Assembly (NCBI GenBank): GCA_903830285.1
Contig: CAIKTE010000195.1
Location: 1-39,865, forward strand
Origin: an uncultured Chitinophagaceae bacterium
Lineage (GTDB): Bacteria > Bacteroidota > Bacteroidia > Chitinophagales > Chitinophagaceae
DNA length: 39,865 nucleotides
Direction of reading: 5' to 3'
Made by a program: the position numbers and the translations under genes. Positions within the stretch are counted from its first letter, which is position 1. Each line of letters begins with the position of its first letter. This document shows, piece after piece, positions 7,819 to 16,563 of the stretch. The notes below the pieces were generated by a model. It saw only the letters and a program-made list of their open reading frames with translations, searched no databases and was not told where the DNA came from.

Positions 7819-10158
7819 CTATTTTTTTCTTTTTTTCAGTCTTTGCCACCAGTTTGTTTTTTGTACTGCTTCATGTGTATTAGTACGACTTTTCATTTGT
7901 GCATCCACTACTGCGATCAATGCCATATTCACGATGCTTCTTTCACTGCTTCCCAATTGTAATACATGTACCGGTTTTTTCAAGCCCAATAAAATAGGAC
8001 CGATCGCATCGGCACCACCGATTTCTTTTAATAAATTATAAGCAATATTTCCTGCTGTTAGATTAGGGAATATCAACACATTCACGCTTTGATCTACCAA
8101 TTCACTGAATGGATAATTATCTTTCAGTATCTCATTGTTAAATGCAAGACTTCCCTGCATTTCACCATCCACGATCAAAGAAGGATTTCTTTTCTTTACG
8201 ATCTTCACTGCATCAGAAACCAATTTTGCTTCAGGCGAATCACTACTGCCAAAATTACTGTAACTCAACATTGCGATCTTTGGTGTAAGATTAAAGTTTT
8301 TTACTTCTTTTGCAACCAGCATGGTAATATCTGCCAACTCCTCTGCAGTTGGATTAAAATTCACGGTAGTATCAGCTAAGAACAAAGGGCCTTTCTTGGT
8401 GAGCAATAAATACATGCCAGCGATCTTAGAAACACCTTCTTCTGTACCAATAACATGCAATGCTGGACGAATGGCATCTGCATAATTTCTGGTAAGACCT
8501 GATATCATAGCATCTGCATCGCCTGTTTCCACCATCATGCAACCAAAGTGGTTGCGGTCTTTCATGATCTTCACGCTTTCATATTCGTTGTAACCTTTAC
8601 GTTGACGTTTCTTGAAAAATAATTCGCCGTATTCTTCGCGTTTAGTTTCCATGTCATCACTACGTGGATCGATGATCGGAAGATCAGTGAGATCAATATT
8701 ATTATCTTCAGCAATTTTCCTGATCTTATCTTCAGAACCTAGTAAGATCGGGTAAGCAATCCCTTCATCGTAAGCAATGCTTGCTGCTTTCAATATTTTC
8801 TGATTATCCGCTTCTGCAAATACCAATCGCTTAGGGTCACTCTTTGCTTTACTGCCAATGGCACGCATCAACTGATTATCTAATCCCAAACGTTTATTTA
8901 ATTCGATGGCATATTCATCCCAGTTCTCAATCGTTTTTTGTGCCACACCGCTTTCAATCGCTGCTTTAGCAACAGCAGGTGCTACAGTTGATAATAATCT
9001 CGGATCAACAGGTTTGGGAATGATATAATCAGGACCAAAATTCAAACTTGTATGATTATAAGCCAGACTAACAATATCCGGTACAGGTTTTCTTGCCAAC
9101 TCTGCCAAAGCCTTTACAGCAGCAAGTTTCATCTCCTCATTAATTTTTGTGGCTCGAACATCCAATGCGCCACGAAAAATATAAGGGAAGCCCAAAACAT
9201 TATTCACCTGATTGGGATAATCCACCCTTCCAGTTGCCATGATCAGATCCTTTCTAACACTTGTGGCATCTTCATAAGTGATCTCAGGATCAGGGTTGGC
9301 CAAAGCAAATACGACCGGTTTTTTAGCCATTGATTTGATCATCTCTTTCGAAACAACATTACCCTTACTTAATCCAATAAAAACATCTGCATCTTTAAAC
9401 GCTGTTTCCAAACTGCAATCGGGTCTTTTAGTAGCAAATTCCAATTTCATTCCATCCAGGCCTTCACGTCCTTCATGAATTAAACCTTTACTATCGAACA
9501 TGAAAAAGTTTTCTTTCTTCGCTCCCAATGCGATGTATAATCTGCAACAGGAAATAGATGCAGCACCTGCACCATTCACCACAAATTTTGCGTTCTCTAT
9601 TTTCTTTCCCTGAATTTCTAATGCATTCAATAAGGCAGCACTACTGATGATGGCAGTGCCATGCTGATCATCATGCATGACCGGAATTTTCATTCTTTCT
9701 TTCAAATGCTGTTCTATATAAAAACATTCAGGAGCTTTGATGTCTTCCAGATTAACGCCGCCGAATGTAGGCTCCAGTGCTTTTACGATCTGCACAAATT
9801 TTTCCGGGTCTTTTTCATTGATCTCAATATCAAATACATCTATATCTGCAAAAATCTTAAACAAGACGGCTTTACCTTCCATAACAGGCTTGCCCGCTTC
9901 GGGACCAATATCGCCCAAGCCTAATACAGCCGTGCCATTGCTGATAACGGCTACCAGATTCCCTTTGGCAGTATATTTATAAACATCTTCAGGATTGGCA
10001 GCAATTTCCAAACAAGGAACTGCAACACCGGGACTGTAAGCCAATGACAGATCCCTTTGTGTTTTTGCTTCTTTGGTAGGAACCACTTCAATTTTACCGG
10101 GGCGGCCTTTGGCATGATATTCCAATGCCTGTTCTTTTCTCAGATCTTTTTTGTCCAT
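7819..10158 (-). CDS. maeB: NADP-dependent malic enzyme with phosphotransacetylase-like domain
   Basis: 779 residues, the usual length of MaeB-type enzymes. Residues ~1-430 are the malic enzyme (oxidative decarboxylation of malate to pyruvate with NADPH): [45 protein letters not shown] and a Rossmann segment [13 protein letters not shown]. Residues ~440-779 match phosphate acetyl/butyryltransferase ([35 protein letters not shown]), which in this family is regulatory (acetyl-CoA sensing) and not catalytic. It supplies pyruvate and NADPH, next to mdh in function. It leads a minus-strand run with mlaE 44 nt downstream. A near-consensus -7 element (TACCTTCA, minus strand 10281-10274) lies ~115 nt upstream. 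Confidence 0.96.
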   Translation of the reverse strand: MDKKDLRKEQALEYHAKGRPGKIEVVPTKEAKTQRDLSLAYSPGVAVPCLEIAANPEDVYKYTAKGNLVAVISNGTAVLGLGDIGPEAGKPVMEGKAVLFKIFADIDVFDIEINEKDPEKFVQIVKALEPTFGGVNLEDIKAPECFYIEQHLKERMKIPVMHDDQHGTAIISSAALLNALEIQGKKIENAKFVVNGAGAASISCCRLYIALGAKKENFFMFDSKGLIHEGREGLDGMKLEFATKRPDCSLETAFKDADVFIGLSKGNVVSKEMIKSMAKKPVVFALANPDPEITYEDATSVRKDLIMATGRVDYPNQVNNVLGFPYIFRGALDVRATKINEEMKLAAVKALAELARKPVPDIVSLAYNHTSLNFGPDYIIPKPVDPRLLSTVAPAVAKAAIESGVAQKTIENWDEYAIELNKRLGLDNQLMRAIGSKAKSDPKRLVFAEADNQKILKAASIAYDEGIAYPILLGSEDKIRKIAEDNNIDLTDLPIIDPRSDDMETKREEYGELFFKKRQRKGYNEYESVKIMKDRNHFGCMMVETGDADAMISGLTRNYADAIRPALHVIGTEEGVSKIAGMYLLLTKKGPLFLADTTVNFNPTAEELADITMLVAKEVKNFNLTPKIAMLSYSNFGSSDSPEAKLVSDAVKIVKKRNPSLIVDGEMQGSLAFNNEILKDNYPFSELVDQSVNVLIFPNLTAGNIAYNLLKEIGGADAIGPILLGLKKPVHVLQLGSSERSIVNMALIAVVDAQMKSRTNTHEAVQKTNWWQRLKKRKK

Positions 10159-10467
10159 GATTATTTTTTTAACAAGCTGATGAATCTTTACTAATCGTTC
10201 CTTGTACGGGGAAGAACTTGAACTTTTATCAATACATCAGCAATTGTCTAATACTAATTTCTTGTTTAAACGATGAAGGTAAGTGCAGTGAAAAATACTT
10301 TTTATGAGATTTATCACATAGCAATTTTCATCTTGATGCAATTTACGACTTAATTTGCTGAGATTTTTTTCAAGCTGATGATATTATAATTCAACAGCAG
10401 AACTGTGTACTAAGGGTTTCCTATAAAGTGATGCAACCATGATGGAATGAAAACATTCATCAAGCCA
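10159..10467. other. 309-bp spacer between maeB and the M20 gene
   Basis: AT-rich non-coding DNA between the start of maeB and the end of the upstream M20 gene, both on the minus strand. It should hold the maeB promoter and leader; only a weak -7-like element at about 10274-10281 is visible. A short imperfect hairpin (GTTC...GAAC, about 10197-10218) is present. I see no gene, RNA gene or clear terminator in it. Confidence 0.5.
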
Positions 10468-11658
10468 TTACAATTGTACACTCGCGCCTAACCATGCCAT
10501 CATGCCGATACCTGTTTCAATGGCTGATTCATCAATATTGAATTTAGGGGTATGCACTCCATGAATGATCCCTTTGGCTTCATTGCGAACACCCAACCTA
10601 TAAAAACATCCCGGAACGATCTGTGTATAATATCCAAAATCTTCGGCACCCATCCGCATTTCAGTTTCGAATACATTTTCTTTTCCCATAAATTCATCAG
10701 CTAATTTCCATGCAGCATCTGTTAATGCATGGTCATTATCAACAGTCGGATAACCCACGTCGATCAATAGATCTATTTCTGCTCCCATCGAATGCACCAA
10801 TTCAGTTGCCAGTTTTGTGATCAATCCATGTGCTTTATAACGCCAGCCTTCATCCATAGCACGAAAAGTTCCCATTAACTTCACTTCACTTGGAATAACA
10901 TTGGTAGTATGTCCACCCTGAAAAGAAGAGATCGTTAATACCGATGGTGACAAAGGATTTTTATTTCTGGAAATGATCTGTTGCAATGCAACCACTAAAT
11001 GCGATGCAATTAAAACAGTATCGGTTGTTAAATGAGGAGCTGCTGCATGTCCCCCTTTCCCTTTGATGGTTATATAAATCTCATCGGCACTTGCCATCAC
11101 TCTTCCTTTTCGGAAACTTAATTTACCAACAGGTAATTCAGGATGCACATGTAATGCCAGAATGCCCTGTGGTTTCGGATTTTCGAGCACGCCATCCTTG
11201 ATCATCAGGCTTGCACCGCCGGGATTTTTTTCTTCTCCAGGCTGAAAGATCAATTTTAATGTTCCTTCCCAGTCACTTTTTATTTCATTCAGGATCTTTG
11301 AAGCTCCCAGCAAAATAGTAGTGTGTACATCATGGCCGCAAGCATGCATCACTCCTTTATTTTTTGATTGATAGGCTATATCGTTTCCTTCCTGAATGGG
11401 CAATGCATCCATATCAGCACGTAAAGCCATGATACGGCTTTCAGGATTCTTTCCTTTGATAGTGGCCACAACTCCTGTTGTTGCTTTTATTTCATAATCG
11501 ATCCCGAACTCTTTCAGTTTAGACTGAATGAATTTAGATGTTTCAAATTCTTTATAGCTCAATTCAGGATTGGCATGCAGATGATGACGTACTTCTATGA
11601 ATTCGCCGGCATATTGATTTGCCAATGATTTTATTTTATCTATCAAACTATCTTGCAT
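10468..11658 (-). CDS. M20 family metallopeptidase / amidohydrolase
   Basis: 396 residues of the M20D group (N-acyl-amino-acid or hippurate-type amidohydrolases, IAA-amino-acid hydrolase-like). Metal-binding elements visible are MHACGHDVHTT, the PGEE motif with the catalytic base Glu, ALHVHPELPVG, and the C-terminal MGAEDFGYY. The inserted dimerisation (lid) domain covers roughly residues 185-295, with GKGGHAAAPH. It removes an acyl group from an amino acid; the substrate cannot be assigned. There is no clear signal peptide, so it is presumably cytoplasmic. It is last in the deoC-ALDH-ALDH-SPOR-M20 run, 25 nt after the SPOR gene. Confidence 0.93.
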   Translation of the reverse strand: MQDSLIDKIKSLANQYAGEFIEVRHHLHANPELSYKEFETSKFIQSKLKEFGIDYEIKATTGVVATIKGKNPESRIMALRADMDALPIQEGNDIAYQSKNKGVMHACGHDVHTTILLGASKILNEIKSDWEGTLKLIFQPGEEKNPGGASLMIKDGVLENPKPQGILALHVHPELPVGKLSFRKGRVMASADEIYITIKGKGGHAAAPHLTTDTVLIASHLVVALQQIISRNKNPLSPSVLTISSFQGGHTTNVIPSEVKLMGTFRAMDEGWRYKAHGLITKLATELVHSMGAEIDLLIDVGYPTVDNDHALTDAAWKLADEFMGKENVFETEMRMGAEDFGYYTQIVPGCFYRLGVRNEAKGIIHGVHTPKFNIDESAIETGIGMMAWLGASVQL

Positions 11659-11683
11659 AAATCTGTTTTAATTGACCCTTGAC

Positions 11684-12121
11684 CTATTGATTAATTTCTT
11701 CCTCACTCTTTGGCACATATTCGATCGCATCCTCCACAACATAAATTCCTTGCGAGAATAAATTACTTATTTGTTTACGGAAATTTTCGGCATCTTCTTT
11801 CTTTAAAAAGTTTCCGATACGTACCTTAAAATTAGGTGACTGAAAAATAGTATAGATCTTCTGATCAGGAAATTTTGCTGCCAGATCATTCTTTGTTTTA
11901 AATGCCTCATCACGATTGGCTGTGCTGACCACCTGTACACGAAACCCTTTGTATTGCCCGTTGCTTGTTAACATCGAAGCATGCTTATTGATCTGAATTT
12001 GCTTTTGCGTAAGAATATCTAACCGTGCATCTTTATGAACAATAATGGTATCACTTGCAAAAGAAAACTTTGCAAAGAATAATGCGACAATAAAAAATAA
12101 TAGTCTCCTCACATTCATCAT
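11684..12121 (-). CDS. Secreted SPOR-domain protein
   Basis: 145 residues: an N-terminal signal peptide (MMNVRRLLFFIVALFFAKFSFA), a short linker, and a C-terminal SPOR domain from about residue 55 (FRVQVVSTANRDEAFKTKNDL ... FKVRIGNFLKKEDAENF). SPOR domains bind denuded septal peptidoglycan glycan strands, so a periplasmic cell-wall-associated role is expected. It is 24 nt after the truncated aldehyde dehydrogenase. The context (aldehyde and amide hydrolysis genes) gives no obvious functional link, so co-transcription may be only positional. Confidence 0.85.
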   Translation of the reverse strand: MMNVRRLLFFIVALFFAKFSFASDTIIVHKDARLDILTQKQIQINKHASMLTSNGQYKGFRVQVVSTANRDEAFKTKNDLAAKFPDQKIYTIFQSPNFKVRIGNFLKKEDAENFRKQISNLFSQGIYVVEDAIEYVPKSEEEINQ

Positions 12122-12145
12122 TTAAAATTTATCATCCAACATCGA

Positions 12146-13030
12146 TCAATATCCTGCTTTTGCAGATCCCACTGTTTCTATCGGATGCCATGTTGTTTTA
12201 ATTTCCTGTGTATCTGTAATAAAATAAGGTGACTGTCCTTCATCATTCTTCCAGTTGATTGTATCATAGAACAATACACGTTTCACATTCAAAGATGCTT
12301 TTTCCTGAATTAGCTTTTTTGTTGCTGTATCATTCTCACAATAAACAACAGCATTGATGTCCATATGATTGGCAAAATATTTTACCAGTTCAGATGGCTT
12401 ACCTGTTAGAATATTGATCACTCCACCGGGGACATCAGATGAATTGATCACTTCAGCAAATGTTACGGAACACAATGGCTTATCTTCTGATGCCAGCACT
12501 ACACAAGTATTTCCTCCTGCGATCGCAGGTGCGATTACAGAAACCAATCCCAACAAGGCAGTATTCTGAGCTGCAACAATTGAAACTACCCCTGTTGGTT
12601 CAGGAACAGAAAAATTAAAGTGTGATGATGCAACTGGATTCACAGCACTAAACACTTGTTGATATTTATCGCACCAACCTGCATAATAAATTAGTCTGTC
12701 GATAGAAAGATTTACTTCGGTCTCTGCATCTTTTGCTGATGAATCCTGTTTGATCAGTTCATCAATAAACTGTGCTCGTCTTCCTTCCAGCATTTCTGCA
12801 ATGCGATATAATATCTGCGAACGGTTGAATGCAGCCCTGCCACTCCATCCGCCAACTGCGTTTCTTGCTGAAACAACAGCATCACGAACATCTTTCCGTG
12901 AGCTTAAACAAACATTAGCCAATGCCTGTCCTTTTTTATTTTTTGCAACATAATATCTGCCGCTTTCAGTTCTTGGAAACTGACCGCCGATATAGATCTT
13001 GTATGTTTTTAAAATTTCTATTCTACTCAT
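12146..13030 (-). CDS. Truncated aldehyde dehydrogenase-fold protein without catalytic domain
   Basis: 294 residues resembling the N-terminal and NAD-binding parts of an aldehyde dehydrogenase: YIGGQFPRTESGRYY, YYAGWCDKYQQVF, EPTGVVSIVAAQN, PAIAGGNTCVVLASE, DVPGGVINILTGKP. The normal 'LELGGK' base region is replaced by VKRVLFYDT, and the ~200-residue catalytic domain with the nucleophilic Cys is missing. The C-terminal tail (ITDTQEIKTTWHPIETVG) looks like the oligomerisation hairpin joined directly to the coenzyme domain. It cannot be a working dehydrogenase. It follows the catalytic ALDH gene by 92 nt; together they mirror the domain order of ALDH16, whose second domain is a non-catalytic ALDH-like module. 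A partner or scaffold subunit is the best inference. Only 24 bp separate it from the next gene, so no frameshifted remainder exists. Confidence 0.88.
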   Translation of the reverse strand: MSRIEILKTYKIYIGGQFPRTESGRYYVAKNKKGQALANVCLSSRKDVRDAVVSARNAVGGWSGRAAFNRSQILYRIAEMLEGRRAQFIDELIKQDSSAKDAETEVNLSIDRLIYYAGWCDKYQQVFSAVNPVASSHFNFSVPEPTGVVSIVAAQNTALLGLVSVIAPAIAGGNTCVVLASEDKPLCSVTFAEVINSSDVPGGVINILTGKPSELVKYFANHMDINAVVYCENDTATKKLIQEKASLNVKRVLFYDTINWKNDEGQSPYFITDTQEIKTTWHPIETVGSAKAGY

Positions 13031-13045
13031 TATTAGTATTTTTTA

Positions 13046-13092
13046 TTTCACACAAAGCTCACTAAGTATTCAACGAATACAAAGGCTTTGTG
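13046..13092. repeat. CACAAAG-type palindromic spacer element, copy 1
   Basis: TTTCACACAAAGC starts at 13046; CACAAAGC (13051-13058) pairs with GCTTTGTG (13085-13092), and inside it GTATTC/GAATAC (13066-13071/13075-13080) makes a second perfect hairpin. A related element with the same TTTCACACAAAG, CACTAAG and TTCTTTGTTTC words lies on the other side of the ALDH gene. It resembles the widely dispersed 'CACAAAG...CTAAG' intergenic repeats of environmental bacteria. Confidence 0.6.
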
Positions 13093-13122
13093 TACATTGT
13101 ATTCTTTGTTTCTTTTGGAAAA

Positions 13123-14598
13123 TTATAGTTTCAAATATGCACCCAACCCATGCAGACCTCCTTCTCTTCCAAAGCCACTTTCTTTATATCCGCCAAAAGG
13201 TGATGTTGGATCAAACTTATTATATGTATTCGCCCAAATAACACCTGCGCGCAATTTTGATGTAAGATTGAAAACCTTAGAACCCTTGTCTGTCCATACT
13301 CCTGCGCTTAAACCAAAAGCTGTATTGTTTGCCTTTTCAATTACTTCATCATCTGTTCTGAAAGTTTGGATCGCTAATACCGGTCCAAAGATCTCTTCTT
13401 GTACAATGCGGCTTGATTGCGCCACATTGGTAAATAATGTTGGTTTACAGAAGAACCCTTTTCTTGGCAATACACAATTGCTTTCGAAAATTTCCAGTCC
13501 TTCTTTTTTTCCAATGTTGATGTATTTATGAATGGTCTCTAATTGTTGTTTTGAATTGATAGCACCCACATCCGTATTCTTATCCATCGGATCCCCCACA
13601 ATTAAAGTAGCAATTCTGTCTTTCAATTTTTGCATCACGATCTTGTAAACCGATTCCTGGACAAACAATCTGGAACCCGCACAACAAACATGGCCCTGAT
13701 TAAAAAATATACCATTGATGATTCCTTCCACTGCCTGATCTATCGCCGCATCTTCAAAAATGATATTGGCAGCTTTACCGCCTAATTCAAGCGTTATCTT
13801 TTTATTGGTTCCTGCAACAGCTCGCTGAATGATCTTACCTACATCTGTAGAACCGGTAAATGCAATCTTATTAATGTCGGGATGATTCACGATCGCCGCA
13901 CCTGTTGCACCTGCTCCTGTAATAATATTTACAACACCTGGAGGAAGATCACTTTCCTGAATGATCTCAGCCAACTTCAAAGCTGTAAGTGATGTGGTTT
14001 CTGCAGGTTTCAATACAACTGTATTTCCTGTTGCCAATGCCGGCGCGATCTTCCAGGCTGCCATCAACAAAGGAAAATTCCATGGAATGATCTGTCCCGC
14101 AACACCCAAAGATCTAGGTTGCTTATTTGGAAATGCATATTCTAATTTATCTGCCCAGCCTGCATAATAAAAGAAATGATTAGCTGCTAAGGGAATATCA
14201 ATATCTCTACTCTCACGAATAGGTTTACCACCATCCAATGTTTCGATCACTGAAAATTCTCTGGCACGTTCCTGGAGCATTCTTGCAATTCTGTAAATAT
14301 ATTTTCCTCTTTCCTTTGTCGGCATTTTGCTCCACACATTATTGTAGGCATTACGTGCCGCTTTCACAGCCTTGTCTACATCCGCTGCATTTGCATTTGC
14401 AATACTTGCTAATTTTTCTTCTGTTGCAGGATTGATAGTATCAAAATATTTTTTGCTCAATGGCTTTTCAAATTTTCCATTGATGAACAGGTCGTATTGT
14501 GCATCAATCTTTGCACTGCTCTTGCTTTCCGGTGCCGGTGCATATTTCAACGTATCGAATTTTAATTTCAGTGTATTATTTTTTGTTGCTTTCGCCAT
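13123..14598 (-). CDS. NAD(P)-dependent aldehyde dehydrogenase, catalytic subunit
   Basis: 491 residues, a complete class of ALDH that oxidises an aldehyde to its acid. Visible motifs: GQIIPWNFPLLM, LKPAETTSLTA, FTGSTDVGK, general base Glu in TLELGGKAAN, and the nucleophile Cys at residue 305 (NQGHVCCAGSR, aligned with C302 of ALDH2). EEIFGPVLAI and SPFGGYKESGFGREGG complete the fold. It is the second gene of a deoC-led minus-strand cluster, ~105 nt after deoC; DERA releases acetaldehyde, an obvious substrate. The closest architecture I can name is the N-terminal catalytic domain of ALDH16, given the non-catalytic ALDH-like gene directly downstream. An ordinary broad-range ALDH is the alternative. 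Confidence 0.93.
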   Translation of the reverse strand: MAKATKNNTLKLKFDTLKYAPAPESKSSAKIDAQYDLFINGKFEKPLSKKYFDTINPATEEKLASIANANAADVDKAVKAARNAYNNVWSKMPTKERGKYIYRIARMLQERAREFSVIETLDGGKPIRESRDIDIPLAANHFFYYAGWADKLEYAFPNKQPRSLGVAGQIIPWNFPLLMAAWKIAPALATGNTVVLKPAETTSLTALKLAEIIQESDLPPGVVNIITGAGATGAAIVNHPDINKIAFTGSTDVGKIIQRAVAGTNKKITLELGGKAANIIFEDAAIDQAVEGIINGIFFNQGHVCCAGSRLFVQESVYKIVMQKLKDRIATLIVGDPMDKNTDVGAINSKQQLETIHKYINIGKKEGLEIFESNCVLPRKGFFCKPTLFTNVAQSSRIVQEEIFGPVLAIQTFRTDDEVIEKANNTAFGLSAGVWTDKGSKVFNLTSKLRAGVIWANTYNKFDPTSPFGGYKESGFGREGGLHGLGAYLKL

Positions 14599-14608
14599 AA
14601 TTTATTTT

Positions 14609-14698
14609 TTTCACACAAAGGAACTAAGGATATCAAGTTCACTAAGTGTTATTATTATTTTCTTTGTTTCGTTGCAATCTTAGTCGCTTTGTGTGAAA
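14609..14698. repeat. CACAAAG-type palindromic spacer element, copy 2
   Basis: TTTCACACAAAG (14609-14620) and CTTTGTGTGAAA (14687-14698) form a perfect 12-bp inverted repeat, with inner CTAAG/CTTAG words in register. It fills nearly the whole deoC-ALDH spacer and shares words with the element at 13046-13092, so the ALDH gene is bracketed by two members of one repeat type. Confidence 0.65.
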
Positions 14699-14703
14699 CC
14701 AAA

Positions 14704-15624
14704 CTAATCAACTGAAAAATAATTGGCAGATTGATATACTCCTGTCCTTTCTTTTTCCAATTGCATCAGCACATCATTTGCCAGACTGCTTGCGCCAAAT
14801 CGGAACCAATGATTATTCATCCATGCCTCTCCCAATGTTTCCTGCAGCATCACCAAATAATGTAATGCCAATTTAGATTTTGAGATACCACCTGCAGGTT
14901 TCATAGCGATCATCTTTCCTGTCTTGTAATAAAAATCCCTGATCGCTTCAAGCATTACTAATGTTACTGGCATGGTTGCAGCAGGTGTTATTTTTCCGGT
15001 AGATGTTTTAATAAAATCCGCCCCTGCATACATCGCTATATCACTCGCCTTTCTAACATTATCATAGGTAACCAGTTCGCCTGTTTCTAATATCACTTTT
15101 AATCTTGCAGCACCACATGCTTCTTTTACTACCGCAATCTCATCAAATACAAAATTATAATCCCCCTGTAAAAATCTTCCTCTTGAGATCACCATATCAA
15201 TTTCATCAGCACCATTATTCACTGCATATTTTACATCACGGATCTTTACATCGCGAGATGCTTGTCCGCTCGGAAATGCAGTTGCAACGGATGCCACATT
15301 GATACCTGAATTTCCCAAAGCTTTTTTTGCAACACTTACCATGGATGGATATACGCAAATTGCCGCTACTGTTGGCAATCCCGGATAAGCATCATGTAAA
15401 TGCCGGGCTTTATAACAAAGCTGTTTTACTTTACCATCTGTGTCCTTTCCTTCTAATGTGGTGAGATCGATCATATTCAAAGTGAGCTTCAAACCATTCA
15501 GCTTTGATTCGGCTTTAATGCTTCTTTTCGTGAAACGGGAAGCTCGCTCTTCCACACCTACATGATCTATATGCGGACTGTATCTAAAATCAGGGACAGT
15601 AACTATCTTTTTTTCTGCAGTCAT
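14704..15624 (-). CDS. deoC: Deoxyribose-phosphate aldolase DeoC (long, eukaryote-like type)
   Basis: Cleaves 2-deoxyribose-5-phosphate to glyceraldehyde-3-phosphate and acetaldehyde, ending deoxynucleoside catabolism. The Schiff-base Lys is in ADFIKTSTGK, the second active-site Lys in MKPAGGISKSK and the acidic pair in GADEIDMVI. At about 306 residues it is longer than the 259-residue E. coli enzyme; the N-terminal extension (LTLNMIDLTTLEG) and the C terminus (FRFGASSLANDV ... TGVYQ) resemble animal DERA. The start at 15624 is chosen over the TTG at 15645 because that TTG is part of a promoter -7 element. It leads the ALDH cluster, which could oxidise the acetaldehyde it makes. Confidence 0.95.
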   Translation of the reverse strand: MTAEKKIVTVPDFRYSPHIDHVGVEERASRFTKRSIKAESKLNGLKLTLNMIDLTTLEGKDTDGKVKQLCYKARHLHDAYPGLPTVAAICVYPSMVSVAKKALGNSGINVASVATAFPSGQASRDVKIRDVKYAVNNGADEIDMVISRGRFLQGDYNFVFDEIAVVKEACGAARLKVILETGELVTYDNVRKASDIAMYAGADFIKTSTGKITPAATMPVTLVMLEAIRDFYYKTGKMIAMKPAGGISKSKLALHYLVMLQETLGEAWMNNHWFRFGASSLANDVLMQLEKERTGVYQSANYFSVD

Positions 15625-15642
15625 ACTATTTGTTGTGTATAT

Positions 15643-15672
15643 CAAATGTAGTTAAAAGAAAAAGGTTGTCAA
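15643..15672 (-). promoter_or_regulatory. Promoter of deoC (TTG-19-TACATTTG)
   Basis: On the minus strand TTG (15672-15670) is followed by 19 nt and TACATTTG (15650-15643), an exact match to the Bacteroidota TAnnTTTG -7 element. Transcription would begin about 5 nt further on, leaving a short leader before the ATG at 15624. Confidence 0.7.
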
Positions 15673-15708
15673 TAGAATTTGACAAGCTTTTTAAGTTGGT
15701 TAAATAGC

Positions 15709-16449
15709 TTATTTATCCAACCTAATATCAATAGTCCAATTTCCTTTTTCAAAAATATCAACCTTAACCTGCTCTGAATTGAAAGAAAGAAATAACGAAA
15801 TCGGAAACTCAGCATGTTTCAAAGTATATTTATTGGCAATTGGTGAATATTCATCATCAATTTTGTTTATATAGCTGCCTTTTAAAACTTGCAGATCCGT
15901 TAGTTTAGGTTTTGGAATAGAATTGCTCGAAGAAAATGTACTATCATTTCTTATCATTGAACCACCACCCATTAATGTCATTCCTCCACCCGTAATCGAT
16001 TTTACTATTATAGTTATATCGTCTCCCACTTTTCCGGTCTCATGCACATTTACTTCACTGATTTTATTGCTCATTATATCAACAATGAAAAACCCTTTAT
16101 GAGATCCTTTAAATTTTCCATTTACCCAAAATCCTTTTAGCTCGCTTGTATCAGAAGTATTTGTTTTTGCCAGATGTAATGTTCCTTCTCCTTCAAAAAC
16201 GCCTTTTTTCCAAAAACCATCATACCAATTACCATTTTTCCAAGAATATTTTCCTTTCCCGTCTGGATATCCGTTTTTAAAATTTCCAACATATGTATCG
16301 ATACCTATTGCCGTACCGTAACCATTGGCTATTCCTTTTTGGCATTCGCCTACATAATTTCCTTTTAAGGAATCTACAAATACAGAACAATCTTGTGCCA
16401 TGAGGCTACTATTGAACAATAGTATTAAAGCAACAATAATCTTTTTCAT
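15709..16449 (-). CDS. Secreted MORN-repeat protein
   Basis: About 246 residues with a signal peptide (MKKIIVALILLFNSSLMAQ). Residues ~30-130 hold four MORN-like repeats: YVGECQKGIANGYGT, YVGNFKNGYPDGKGK, YDGFWKKGVFEGEGT and LKGFWVNGKFKGSHKG. The second half has no family I recognise. MORN repeats form an extended beta-sheet used for protein or lipid contact; the target is unknown. The ATG at 16449 is preferred over 16455 because it gives the standard MKK signal start. It is transcribed in the same direction as secA but a strong terminator lies between, so it is probably a separate unit. Confidence 0.75.
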   Translation of the reverse strand: MKKIIVALILLFNSSLMAQDCSVFVDSLKGNYVGECQKGIANGYGTAIGIDTYVGNFKNGYPDGKGKYSWKNGNWYDGFWKKGVFEGEGTLHLAKTNTSDTSELKGFWVNGKFKGSHKGFFIVDIMSNKISEVNVHETGKVGDDITIIVKSITGGGMTLMGGGSMIRNDSTFSSSNSIPKPKLTDLQVLKGSYINKIDDEYSPIANKYTLKHAEFPISLFLSFNSEQVKVDIFEKGNWTIDIRLDK

Positions 16450-16529
16450 AAGCAATCGTTTAAGTTTAAGTAAAAGTAATTACCTGCCGTTTTCTTATTG
16501 ATAAAATAACAAATATGATGCCATGCATA

Positions 16530-16558
16530 AAAAAATCCCGATAGATTATCTATCGGGA
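16530..16558 (-). terminator. Intrinsic terminator of secA
   Basis: TCCCGATAGA (16536-16545) pairs perfectly with TCTATCGGGA (16549-16558), a 10-bp stem with a 3-nt loop. Read on the minus strand it is followed by a run of seven T (the A-run at 16529-16535), 5 nt after the secA stop. Confidence 0.9.
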
Positions 16559-16563
16559 CTTCT

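Noticed and set aside
12146-13030. Short ALDH as a frameshifted or decaying pseudogene
   Set aside because: The frame is intact, the C-terminal hairpin follows the coenzyme domain cleanly, and only 24 bp separate it from the next gene, so no missing catalytic part lies downstream; the ALDH16 domain pattern explains it better.
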